Source of the DNA: Cladorhizidae sp. MBARI D1340-BT2
Taxonomy: Eukaryota; Porifera; Demospongiae; Poecilosclerida; Cladorhizidae
DNA length: 64,000 nucleotides
Direction of reading: 5' to 3'
Assembly (NCBI GenBank): GCA_028752905.1
Contig: JAQNBH010000013.1
Coordinates: 13,691,316 to 13,755,315, forward strand
Part shown: piece by piece, positions 27,101 through 39,100 of the stretch
Numbering within the stretch: the first letter of the stretch is position 1
Layout: each line of letters begins with the position of its first letter
Notes under the pieces: generated by a model
Databases searched by the model: none
The model's input: the letters and a program-made list of their open reading frames with translations, nothing else
What the model was told of the DNA's origin: nothing
Made by a program: the position numbers and the translations under genes

Positions 27101-30100
27101 TTTTAGCTAACTAGTTGACTACTGGCTATTCTCCCTTTCAGATAGCGTTTTTCTTAGCTAGGTTAGTTTCCTTTCGCTGCTACCAGTGTTGTTCATCAAC
27201 CTCTGTGATCTACAATGTCTCCATACTATGACAACTACAGGATTAAACAAGATTTATAAGCTTCACAAACACTATTTCACAATCCCCAGCCTGACATGAG
27301 GTGTGGTGATGGTGCTCTCCTTTTAGACTCAATGTTGTCCTTTTACCTCATGTCACTGCTTATGCATACATTACATGCATCACATTATATCAGTTCATGT
27401 TCAAGGTTTTCCATGATGGAATCTTTAGGAAATTAAAAGAAGAATTTGAACCAGACACTCCTGCATTGAAGCAACTTTATCCTACCCATTGGACGGTGCA
27501 TGGAGACTCACTCGAGAGTGTACTTGACAATTTCTTCCCAAATGGATACATTTGATTATTTTTTTGGCATTTCTTTAGCACAGTTGTTGTTAAGACATTT
27601 AGACAATTTTAGCCGTACACTGCAGCACAAAAATCTGTCTGCAACAGAAGGCCAGCAAGTTGCTACAATGGTCAAGCAAACCTCAGAGAATGCATACAGA
27701 TGATGATAACTTCAAGGGTTTTTGGAAGATTGTCAAAATGAAGGCAATGCAGGTAGATGTTGGTGATCCTGTTCTTCCACGAAAGAGAAAGCTTACAAGG
27801 CGCTATGAAGACTGTGACAGTGGAGGTGATTTTCAATCACAGCCTAAAGATTACTACAGGAGAAATTTTATGAAGCTTTGGACTTGAGCATACAGTGCAT
27901 TGAAGACCGTTTTGACCTACTCAAAATTAGAGCAGTTACTCCTCAAAAGATGCCAAGGTCCTCCTTATGAACAAGAAGTGAAAGCTGTGAGAAGCCATTA
28001 TCATGACGATATTCATTATGATGACCTTGAGGTGCAGCTTAAGACACTGTCCAATCAGTTGGGTGAAGTCATTTCACTATCAAGTAGAGTTTCATACCTT
28101 AACCCTTTCACTGGCAGATTTACGGAGGACATTTTACAAAAATTGACACAATTTCACATAATTTTTTTTATAGAGGACCTTATGAAGACAAGTACCGAAC
28201 AACTATATATCAGGTGATAGCTGATGCATGAAGGGACGTTATGTTAAATTTTTGTTGCTTAGCAACAAACCACAGAAATGTGAATATTGTTATAAGAGAC
28301 AGGAAGTAAAATAAAAGGGTTTATATCGGGTTTATATCATCTCAATTTCATATTACACATGAAACCAGCAATGTTAGCTGGTCAGTCAACAACAACAACT
28401 GTTTGTAAATAACCTCTCCTCCAACCCTGTCTTCTCCTCTGCTGCTTCCTCATCCTCCTCCTCCAGCTCCATGAGTGAAACTACATTCCCAGGAGAAATA
28501 GTTGTTATTATTATGCTAGTTACTAGGCTTTACTATACAACTCTTATCTATTCTTACCTTGGGGGAAGTCTTCATGACCATCGCTATCGTCTGAAGCTTC
28601 GCTTGGCAGAGTAGGGCGATCTATACTTAGAAAACTTGCTTCGTGGTCGGTGCCAACAGCTTCTGTTATAGCTACCATAGCATCACTGTCAACTACGCCA
28701 CTTCCCAGGTAAGCACAGGCACTTTCTTCCTCTCCTTCACTAATGTCAATCTCGGACAGGCCGAAGTCATCCTCAAATAGGAAGTCTAACGCTTCGTCTC
28801 TACTCTAAAGCAAGTCGCCATTTCTTCTTCGAGACCGGGAATTAACCGGAAGTGATGTTTGCTGGCATGTTTACTTCCCTTTCCTCATTCCGTATTTTCC
28901 TGATATTCAGAGGTATATTAGAGGCATGCTTTGGGCATATTCGTACAATTTTTGAAGTTAATACCGCAAACGATTAATTTTTTATGAATTGTTTCGTCGC
29001 GGTTAATCCGTTTTCGCGACTTAAGTCGCTTATGCCAGTGAGAGGGTTAAGGGACTATCTGAACCTGCTAACCATCTATTTTCGGAAGTCATCATCTTAG
29101 TGAAGTTGTTGCTTGTATTGCCAGCAACGAAGGCAATAAGTGAGGGGTCATTTAGTGCCCTTAGGCATCTCAAAACCTATCTCAGATCTATATACAATGA
29201 CTCAAATTCGTTTTAATAACTTATTCCTTTTGTATGTGCATCAGAATAGACTGGACAAACTCAACCTTTAAGATATTGGTAATCAATTTATTGATGCCAA
29301 TGAACACAGGCATGCAATATTTGGTAGGTTTGATTTGTAATGTATAATTTCTCAATTGTGACTCAAACCATGGTAGAACAGTAGTTGAATAAACAAAAAT
29401 CATGAACTTCTAATCGCTATTTGCAAACATTTAAAAAATAATTTTTCGTGGATGCAGGCGGCCTCATCCTCCCTTTGACCCATCCAGCCTTAAAGTGGCT
29501 GAGCCATCCCTGGTTCACCCAAACTTAGAGTGGCTGAGCCACCCCAGCATAGGATAAATATAATTCCATGACTAGATTTATAGAATTATAGCCTTATTAT
29601 TGCTTGTGGTACTATAAGGCTTATTACTGTCACTGCTAATACTCATAATCTCTGCCTTTCTCTCTTTAGTTCACTCTGGATGTTTCTTCATTTGCTAATG
29701 CTGCTCTCATTGTCTCTGTCTTTCTCTGTTTAGATATCTCTTGATGTTTTTCCTTGTTATTCATCTCTCTTCTTTCTGCTCCTTGTTGTATATACTTCTA
29801 CTTTTTTTAATTTTATTTTTTATTTTTAATTCAAACAACAGCAACACTATTAAAGCTTTTACATTTTAATCTTCATCAACCCTTTCCACCTCCATCTCTC
29901 TGCTGCAGCAGCTCTATCTTGCATTTGTTGCAGCATTTTGGACTGCTATGTGTTGCACTGCACATGCTCAGTAGCATGTCACACACACAAGTCTAGATTT
30001 AAAAAGTCGGATGATCTCAGCTGCCATCATGAAATGGTCACTTCAAGTTCTTTGCTACTGTTTCTGGAATCCCTTCTGTGGAGGAAAGCTGCAAAGGCAT

Positions 30101-33100
30101 TCTTCAAATCACTCTGAATCCTTCATCCTTTCATTCTTGGAATTACTTTGAATCTTTCATTTCTGAATGGATTTCTTACTTTAGGTTTTTTCATAGCTAT
30201 AATTAGCGGTGGGACAGTGGTCACTTGATTTTTTATCAACTAAATTTATAGTTTGACTAATTATTATGGACGATATGTGCATGCAAAACCTCCATTAATT
30301 TTAAGATAATGCTTTACTTCCTCACAGATAGCTATTAAACATAATATTATCAATTTGTGATCTTACCAGATAGGAGTACTGTAACAATGAAGCTTCTGGT
30401 CATACAGTCTAGTGGTAGAGCATAATGTTAAACCTCACAGCCTAGTTGTGACAGATCATAACTTCATAGTCCAGTTGTGTCAGAGGATAATGATGAGCCA
30501 CTTATATCCAGTCTTTGAAGAGCATAATGAAGAACTTCTTTTCCAGTTTTGACAGTCATGATAGTGAACCTCTTATTCCATTTGTCAGATAGTTTTATCT
30601 GCATTACTTCTTTTTTTAGCTGACAGGTGTTTATCCCATAGTGTTTGTATTGCAACTTGTAGTCTTCTTTATCTTCTTGTAGCTTTGTTTGAGAACCTTT
30701 GAAGGAGATAAAAGCTTATAAATAAAACCATAATGAGCCTTTGTGAACCACAACACTATAAAGTGTTTAACAGTTTCATACATGCCAACCTCTTGTGATG
30801 AAGAACTGGAATATCCTTCATGTTGACTCCGACTTTTTCTATCTACCAGGGTGTACACTAACACTTTTTAAAATATAATTTCTACAAAATAGAAAACAGA
30901 AATTCTCTAAAAGAACCAAGATAAATCTTAGCTAAAAGTCCAACTAGCTTATTAAAATTAATGGTGGTTTCATTCCTTAAAAATTCCTCAACATAACTTG
31001 GGTCCTTCATTAAGGTAGTAAACCGGCAGACTTAAAAACCATATATATTCATTATCAAGGATCTATCTTATACCCTCATATCCATCTCTTTTTACCCTTC
31101 GCATAACTTATGTACAACAATGTTTTTACGAGAAAACTTCGAAAGAGCAACTAAAAGTTAGAAAAGTGTGAGTTAATGTCATTAGTTTGTCAATGGCAAT
31201 TAGCTGATGAAGATTTATTTTTAATGAGTGGTTACAATGAGTATATTTCTTTTCAAACAAAAAGATAAGTAAAAGCAAACTATATAGCAATATATGTTTG
31301 TCAGCAATAAAACATGGTAGGTATAGAATAAATATGATATATTTGGTCCTTGAGAGGCTGTATATAGTTGACTATCTCCATTAACAAAACAACAACAAGA
31401 CATTTAAAAGTATATACATAAATATTGAACTGTTAAATTTAAAAACGACAATAATACCCACATTGACTGCAACCAGTTTTTTACCTTTTTAAATCGTGTA
31501 CACCAATATTATGCTACTTTTAAAGTAATGATTTTTGTATTGAATTTCAAATGGTAAAGGGAATCAAACTAGTTATGGTTAACATGGGTAGAGTCTTGTT
31601 TCCTTTCTAGGTCTAACCAAAACAGTTTTCAAGGATAAATATTTCTGTTCTTGTTACATAAATGTTACCCAGAGAGAGTGGCAAAACATATGACATGTGA
31701 AGGTAGCTTTATTCAACGTCTCATGGCTTTATGAATTGTTTTGCAATGACCTTCTATTCTATAGTATATTACATTAGACATTGCTCATACAGAAATGAAC
31801 AAACTTGGCCATTCTACTGTAGTGGTAATATTTTTGGTCAAATCTGTACTATCTATACTATAACCAGTTCGATGACCCTTACAATACCTCTTCTATACCA
31901 ATATTATTATTGTAATCTTCTTAAACTCTTTATAAGTTTAAGTGCTAAAGGTCATGTATATAACAGGTTGTAAGTATCAATTTTTACACAATATAGTTGA
32001 GGGGTTTTCTAAATAGAATCATTTTTCTTGGTTTAAGTATTTTATGGGTTCTAATAAACCCAGTTCAGCCATGAAGAAGTGCACTACTGTCAAATGACCT
32101 CCAGGAGATTCACTTTTAAACACATTTCTGACTCTTTATTGTTGTAAAAATCAGCTATTGTTAACTACTCATGCAGACCTCATTGGAAACAATCATCTTG
32201 TTGCTATTGTTGACTGTACCTATGTATATTATGCCATGCATGCCCTTCAGGCTAAAGCCTTACAAATATTTGGTAAGTGTTTTGCAGGTGAACTACACAA
32301 ACCAAACAGTAGATATTTTCGTAGAAGATCAGCTACAACCTCCTGAACTTGGTTACAATCACCTAGGATCAAGAACTCAAACCCTTGAGCTAAACTAAGT
32401 GTGGTTATTTGTTCTGTTTTGTTGCACGTGCATGAGCATGGTTGTTGTGTTGAGTCATTTTACTAACTATTGTTCTAGATTGAATGAAATTCGTTATTGC
32501 AAATGCATGGAAGATTTGAAATCTTGTAGACTATTATGAGTGGATTTATAGTTCTGAAGCACTAAAGTTATGGGTTTGAAAGAAAATAAATTCTAGTACA
32601 TAGGACACTTTACATATGAATAATTATAGTGAACTCCAAATATGGAACAGATACAGCATAATATTGGTCTTCATTATATTTTAGGTGAGCGTCATACATA
32701 ATAACCTTTCTTGATGATTAATCATATGTGTGGCAAAACATAAGGATGAACTTCATCAGCCAATTATGGCAGAGAATAATGTTGGACCAAAGGTGTAGCA
32801 GAGCATAATGATGAACCTCTTACTGTTGTGCATAATGATAATGAATCACTGTCCAGTTTGTAGCAGAGTATAATATTGGCCATACTTAGTGGCAGAATAT
32901 TATGGTAAATCTCAGAGTCCAGTTCTATGGTGGAGGAAGGAGCTGCCAAAACTATATACTTATACCCATTAGCCATCTTATTAAAGCCCCCTATATCACC
33001 ATTTGATCATTGACTTGATTTGTCATTTAAATATTACTATAACTTTGTGTAACTTGCATGTGCAAAGAAGGTTAAAGAGTTGATTAATATGCTTGAATAC

Positions 33101-36100
33101 TTGTTGAGCTACTGCAAAAATTCCTGGATATATCTTACAATGACTGTCAGTCCTTCCAGTCTATTAGGCTAGATCTATAAAATAAATGTGCTCTAATTAG
33201 GAGCAATTATGTTCCACATGTTAATTGACAGCGGTGCTTCGTCAACACATGTTGTTAAAACTATTCTAGAATTTGCCAAAAAATTAGTAACAATTGAAGC
33301 AAGCAAACTAAAGATTTGTTCTATTTCTACAAGTTTCCATCAAAGAAATCATGCAGGAGCATTTTCATTCTGAAGGTGAAGGATTATTCAGGTAATCCCC
33401 CTAGAAAGCTATAAGAAGATTACCTGTGAAGGCTAATCCTGATAAAATTAAAAAAAGAATTGGTCTGGAAAAGATGATTCAAGATGGCATTGTTATCATC
33501 TGCCACGATTACAAGAAATCTTTACCCTATGGACTATTTTCAATAACTTAGCAGTCTACTGAGAATATTCAGTTTTTTTAATTTTAAATACAGCTCATTT
33601 TTTACATTGTAGATGATGTGTTCGATATTTGTAAAACAACCATTTTCATCACATCAACCAGAATTATCTTGGATCAATTTCTATGGCTAAGCAACTTTCT
33701 GAAAGCATATATACACTTCTAGAGAGCATTAAAGTTATCAAGCTTTACTCTTAGAACTCGAGTGGTCAATTTTTCAGCTGGGTTCCCCCTTTTTAATTTA
33801 ATATAGGTATTTGCTACAGGTGATGAACTGATTGACTTTTTAGCATTGTTAATTTTGCTCTTTGCTTCGTCGAATTTGGAAGATTTATCCCAGAATAGCA
33901 TAGAATTTCATAGCAGTGGACCAGGTATTGGCTTAAGTCTTGAGTATGTACTATTTAACTGTCACCACCACAATGTTGGTGAGAGTAGCATGATTAAACT
34001 AGTGTTCCCAGAACACCTTTCCTTACCAAACAGGTGGTATAGGCATGAATATAGGCATGAAAATAATCATTAATTTTTTTATAATTGAAATAGTTACACA
34101 TGGCAGTTGTTTGTTACTTGTGCTTGACACAGAAAGGTGAGGGTTCACAAGTTTACCACTCACTATTCATGTGCTATATAATATAATCATAATTCTGTTC
34201 TTGTGATGATCAGATAGTAATATTATTTACAGTGTGTAAAACTGAAGGATTGCTCACAAATGATGTGGAATTTTTTGACTCCATAACCGGAAATTCGTCC
34301 ATTCCATCTGATAATTCTGTAAATTATACTGTCAATGATCGTGTGTCCACAAGCAATGCATCGTGGTGCATAAAGGGAGATCTGGGCATTGGTTCTTACT
34401 TCCAGCTGAACTTCACCTCTATGGTGTCCCTTACTTACATGGAAGTAGAAGTCCTAACTAATGGCGTTGTGATTGAGTTCATATTGGCAGTGAAGGATGA
34501 GTCTGGTTTTAAAGTCTATGGAATCACAAGCAAGCAAACAGTGAGGATATAATAATAATAAATAGGTTATGTCCAATACGACTCTGTTGTATCAAGATAC
34601 TGCATAATGGCAAACTATTCTGTTCTGTATTGTGCGTTCCTACCAGATTATAAAATATATATAACTATAATAATACATTAAATGTTTGTATTTACCTGTA
34701 TATGTGCTTTTATTTTGTTTTAGAACTTCACTGCATCTGGTGCAGGCATGGAGATATTTACCTTATGGAGGCCCATTCAAGGGAACACATTTAGATTAAG
34801 TATTCTTGATGTTACACAGAATGATGGATCCGTCTGCTGGAATGTGAAAACCTACGGATGCATGACAAGCACAGGTTACTCCAACAAAATATAATAACAA
34901 TATCAATATTACAGTACCACTGACTATGTAGTTGAGATGTGATTTAGAATCACCAATACCAGTTTTATGGATGGAAGAACCCACTATACATAGCAAGATG
35001 TGAATTTATAGGTGAAAGGTTAAGCAATCAATGGTTACTGGATATTACTTTGTGTTATATTAATACTGCTACTACTACTACTACTATTACTATTACTATT
35101 ACTACTACTACTACTACTACTACTATTACTATTACTACTACTACTACTACACTACCATCACCACTAAAGCTACAGTAATACTTCTACTGATACCTGCTCA
35201 ACTAGTAAGCTTTCTACAACTATAACAACAACAAATACTACTACTACTGCTGCTGCTGCTACTACCACTAGTACTACTATCATCACCACTATTGCTACTA
35301 CAGTAATACATCTACTGATATTTGCACAACTAGTTCTAAACTTTTCCCCTACTGCTACAACTGTAACTATTATTACTACTACTACTACTTCAACAACAAC
35401 TACTACAGCTATTACTACTATTACTACTGCTGCTACTACTACTACCACCACCAAATTGACCATCAATATGACAAACAAGAACATCATATAACATGCTTGA
35501 TACTCCAACTACTAGAGCAATATCATGCTTTCCTTTGCAGGGCCTCGTAGGAATCACTCTAAAGCCTACATAGTGGGTGCAGCAGTAGGAGGAATACTAG
35601 TGACATTGTTGCTACTTTCCATTATGGTGGCAGCTATTATTATTTTCATAAAAAAGAGAAGGTAAGTACATAATGATATGTAGTGTAGTTTTGCTATTAG
35701 AGTTAACCTCATTGCATTGTCTTCACATATCTAAACACTATAATAATTACTATTTCTCAGATACTGATTATTGCTTATACAAATTGCCATTAATTTAACA
35801 CTTTGGACATAATATTTTGGCTGACACTGAGCATGTATTGTACTTGTACTATTATTTAAAAACCACAGTATTCATTCTCAAGCCAACCAAGTATTGTGTT
35901 AGGTGAAATTAAACCATGTAATCTGTAATGTGCAAGAAATATAGCCCAACACACAAAATTAGACTACTATCGAAATGTATAAGTGTTGTCTTCGGCTGGC
36001 AGATCATGAAATATCTAGTCTTCCCAGCTAGAGTACTTGCCGGACAAAGCATTAAGTCAGCATAATCAGCTTTACATAATGTTCGTATGGAAATATGGGA

Positions 36101-39100
36101 TGGGTGATTGATGTATGTGCTGATGGGTTTGTATATAACACATGGTGAATAGCAAGCCACCAGTATATAGCAGACTCACACGAGTCTTAGCATCTCGTTA
36201 GTCCTGATGAAGTCTAGAGCATCTAGTTGGAACATTGAGAAAATATTATTTCAAGTTGATTATTGAGAAGGTTACTGTAATATGTTGGATTGACCTGACC
36301 AGAAAAAGACTATATCCATGTTTAATAACCGCAATCAGTTCAATGACCCTTTACCTTTTTAAAATAATGTATATATGTACACTAATTTTGTACTGCTTTT
36401 GGTTATGATAAAGAATCTTATGGCCAACATGGATAGATTGTTTCTTTGTTTTTTAACAGGTCAAACCAATATATACTCAACGAACTCTCAGTTGACAGAA
36501 TAACATTATAACCTTCTCAATAATCAACTTCAAATTGTATTCTCTCGATGTTTTGACTAGATGGTCTATATAGCCTTCATCAGCTATAATATTTTGTTGT
36601 TGTTGTTATCTTAAGTTTTTAAGGGGAGGGCTGGAGGTGGAGGCAGGTGTTATTGTTTGTTAATTTTTTTTGGTTTGAGCAGTAGATGACTACACAGAGT
36701 TCAGAGTAATACAAGGTGCAGAGCTTAATTGTTGAACACCAGATGTACTCTACTTGTACACCATGTTGTCCACTACACAAAAATTGCACCATTATGGTTG
36801 ACTGGACTCCTTCAAACAGTAGATATTTTGATAGAGGATTAGCTATAGCCTCCTTCGTTATTTAGATTTGGTAACACTCACCTTAGACTGAAAATTCCAC
36901 AAACCCAAACAATAAGTGAGTGCTGGTCATTTATTCTGCTTAAAGTACAGGATGTGAACTACTTGTCGATGAAGTTAACCAATAAATGATCCTTACAAAC
37001 TGTTTTATTCTGCATTTGCAAAGCAGAGAAATCATGGACATGCATCGGACCGAATCGTTCCAAAAGTTTGTTTTATGAAATTTTCATTAATTTGGAAACA
37101 AGAGCTACATTGATAGTAACAAAGAAAGCACCTTGAAGGTGAATTTTAAAAAAATTACATTTTTTTTGGTGTAGCAGTTTACTATTTAATGAGGCACTGG
37201 AAGACTTTTTGAGCTAATATCAGCAATTAGGGAGCTAAGGAACTACTGAAGATTTAGCTGTGGAATGAGCTTTTGGTTTGGGTGTTTTTTTACATCCACC
37301 ATTGATATAGGGATGGCTAGCATAGCTAGCATACCATAATTCCGATAATAGCCTCTGAGTTTATGCTGCCAGTGTGAGTTCACACTCTGTGGGCTACTCA
37401 ATGTATATGTCAAGGCAGCTGTTTTTATAAGATTTCAGAATAAACTATGGGCTTTGCAGACAGCTGGATAATGTGGACGGCAATTAATCATAATTATATA
37501 TTATGTATTGGGATTTTACCACAACAATGTGTCATTTTTTAATAGACCATCAAGTGCTATAATTTTAAATTGTGTAGTGCACTAATTCAACCCCCAGAGA
37601 GAGTTCAAGATTCGGCAGAGCACAAGTTTGACAATTCCATATATGGACAGTGAGTTGAGCACACACAACCCTTTTGTGACTGTTCATGGGAAAATAGACA
37701 ATCTGGGTTCAATTTGATTAATACTCGGAAATGTTACACTAATGCATTATACAACACTCAGTGATTGTTTCATTTTTATATTGTAAATCATTATGGAGTT
37801 ATGAGAAAAACACATACTTCCTGTTTACATCCTCAAAGAAAGGAAGTATAGAAACCTGAAAAGTGACAAAATCCTTCAACGTTTATTTTTCTTCTGCAGG
37901 TTCACTTATTATGTGCTTATCGACTACAAACACTGAATATCTGTTTAAACATGGTTCATTTTTACCTACTTCATAAGCTGAATTATGAGAAATCAAATGT
38001 TAGTGGTAATTAGTAAGTAAGGAAATTAGTCCAAGCTCAGTTAATTCAAATTTTATCTTAGGTCCATATTGTCCCTCTTCAAGTGAACTGTCACAAAATA
38101 ATTCTGTCTCTACATTGTGTTATTGGTGGATTGATTGTCATAGGGAAACCGCTTTGCCTTCTCTCTGCAAAGAATCTCCAGATCACTGTTTTGATAATTC
38201 CCTATATGGAGAGTGAGTTGAACTTATAAGTCCTATAGACCTTAAATATTCTGCCTGAATGTAATTTCATAGAAGTAGCTAGGTACCTGTGCAGCCTTGC
38301 TCAGCAAGACAACTTGCAGAACCAATAGCAATAGCAACCACTCTTCCAATAGGTAGACATGACTTAAATAATTAGTAACTACGGTTCTTATTAGCGAACC
38401 TGGTGACCATAAATTAAAAAATGCGTGTAATGAACTACTTAGAAATTATTGAGCTCCAGAATATATTATAAATGATGGTGCAATAGTTGTTGGAAAGCCA
38501 CAAATTGTCACATAATAAATAAAAATGATGACGCTGTATCAGACAGTCTAGGTACCGTTTTTCATTGTTAAAACCCAGATGTAATCAAATTCTTAATTGA
38601 TGCAACATGTATTCTTCTGTGGTGCACACAAAGTTGCCATTTTTGTTATGTGACTATTTGTGGCTTACAATTATTGCACCATCAGTTATAATAGATACTA
38701 TAATTTCTCATTACTTCATTATATGCACTTCTTGATCTTTGCTCACGAGATTCTGAAAAAAATACCATAGTTCTTAATTATTTCAGTCTAGTTAACCTGT
38801 TGGAAGTGTGGTTGCTATGACGCAAGTTCAAGGATTAGTTCAGGGACAACTTCAGGCCAATTTTATTGTTGTATAAAAATATAACTATAGTCCCACTAGG
38901 CCAGCTGTTCTAGCTGTAAATCTGATGTGTTAGTAGCTTAAGGTGCTTTAGAATTGGATGGGTGATTCATTGAGACTGAGCTAGACAATAATAATTGCAG
39001 GGGTGGTCCCTAATACAATAATCATGATTGCTAACAGAGTTAGGAACCACATATTTTCTAGAACTCACTGAAAATTTAGAAAATGCAGTGACACTATGTT

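Larger units (their letters stand above)
22071..27412 (-). mobile_element. Gypsy-type LTR retrotransposon with integrase before RT (Gmr1-like order)
   Basis: About 5.3 kb on minus, inserted in the hAT transposase. Order along transcription: LTR, tRNA-Met-type primer site (27175-27185), gag (27008-25812), protease (25936-25589), integrase (25241-24025), RT (23965-22900), RNase H (22881-22400), polypurine tract (22372-22393), LTR (22071-22371). Typical Ty3/Gypsy elements have integrase last; Gmr1-like elements are the known exception. Domains are Gypsy-type by sequence, not copia-type. Stops and frameshifts are scattered. Confidence 0.82.
27413..29340 (+). pseudogene. hAT transposase, C-terminal half
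   Basis: It resumes after the Gypsy element with [53 protein letters not shown] and [11 protein letters not shown] (27425-27830). The segment at 28020-28098 ends SSRVSYL at TTAA, where a piggyBac element sits. It continues in the same frame from 29047 ([12 protein letters not shown], then the hAT dimerisation region [20 protein letters not shown], about 29125-29190) to about 29340. The rejoining frame across the piggyBac insertion is clean. Confidence 0.78.
20756..29546 (+). mobile_element. hAT-family DNA transposon (DUF4371 type) interrupted by two later insertions
   Basis: Terminal inverted repeats start TGGGTGGCTTAGC at 20756 and, reverse-complemented from 29546, TGGGGTGGCTCAGC. The flanking octamers GCATCGCA (20748-20755) and GCATAGGA (29547-29554) are a plausible decayed 8-bp target duplication. 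The transposase is on plus, broken by a Gypsy element (22071-27412) and a piggyBac element (28103-29046). The whole lies in gene A intron 3. Confidence 0.7.

Noticed and set aside
28250..28270. TTGTTGCTTAGCAACAA palindrome resembling an RFX X-box
   Set aside because: It lies inside a piggyBac remnant, and short palindromes like this are expected by chance.
32158..32398. Possible signal peptide or DDE transposase ([14 protein letters not shown] in one frame, VDCTYVYY in another)
   Set aside because: Neither frame extends into a recognisable domain or fits gene A phases. The region overlaps a dispersed repeat.
35170..35508. Val-rich 112-codon frame on minus
   Set aside because: Translation of the ACT microsatellite antisense to gene A.
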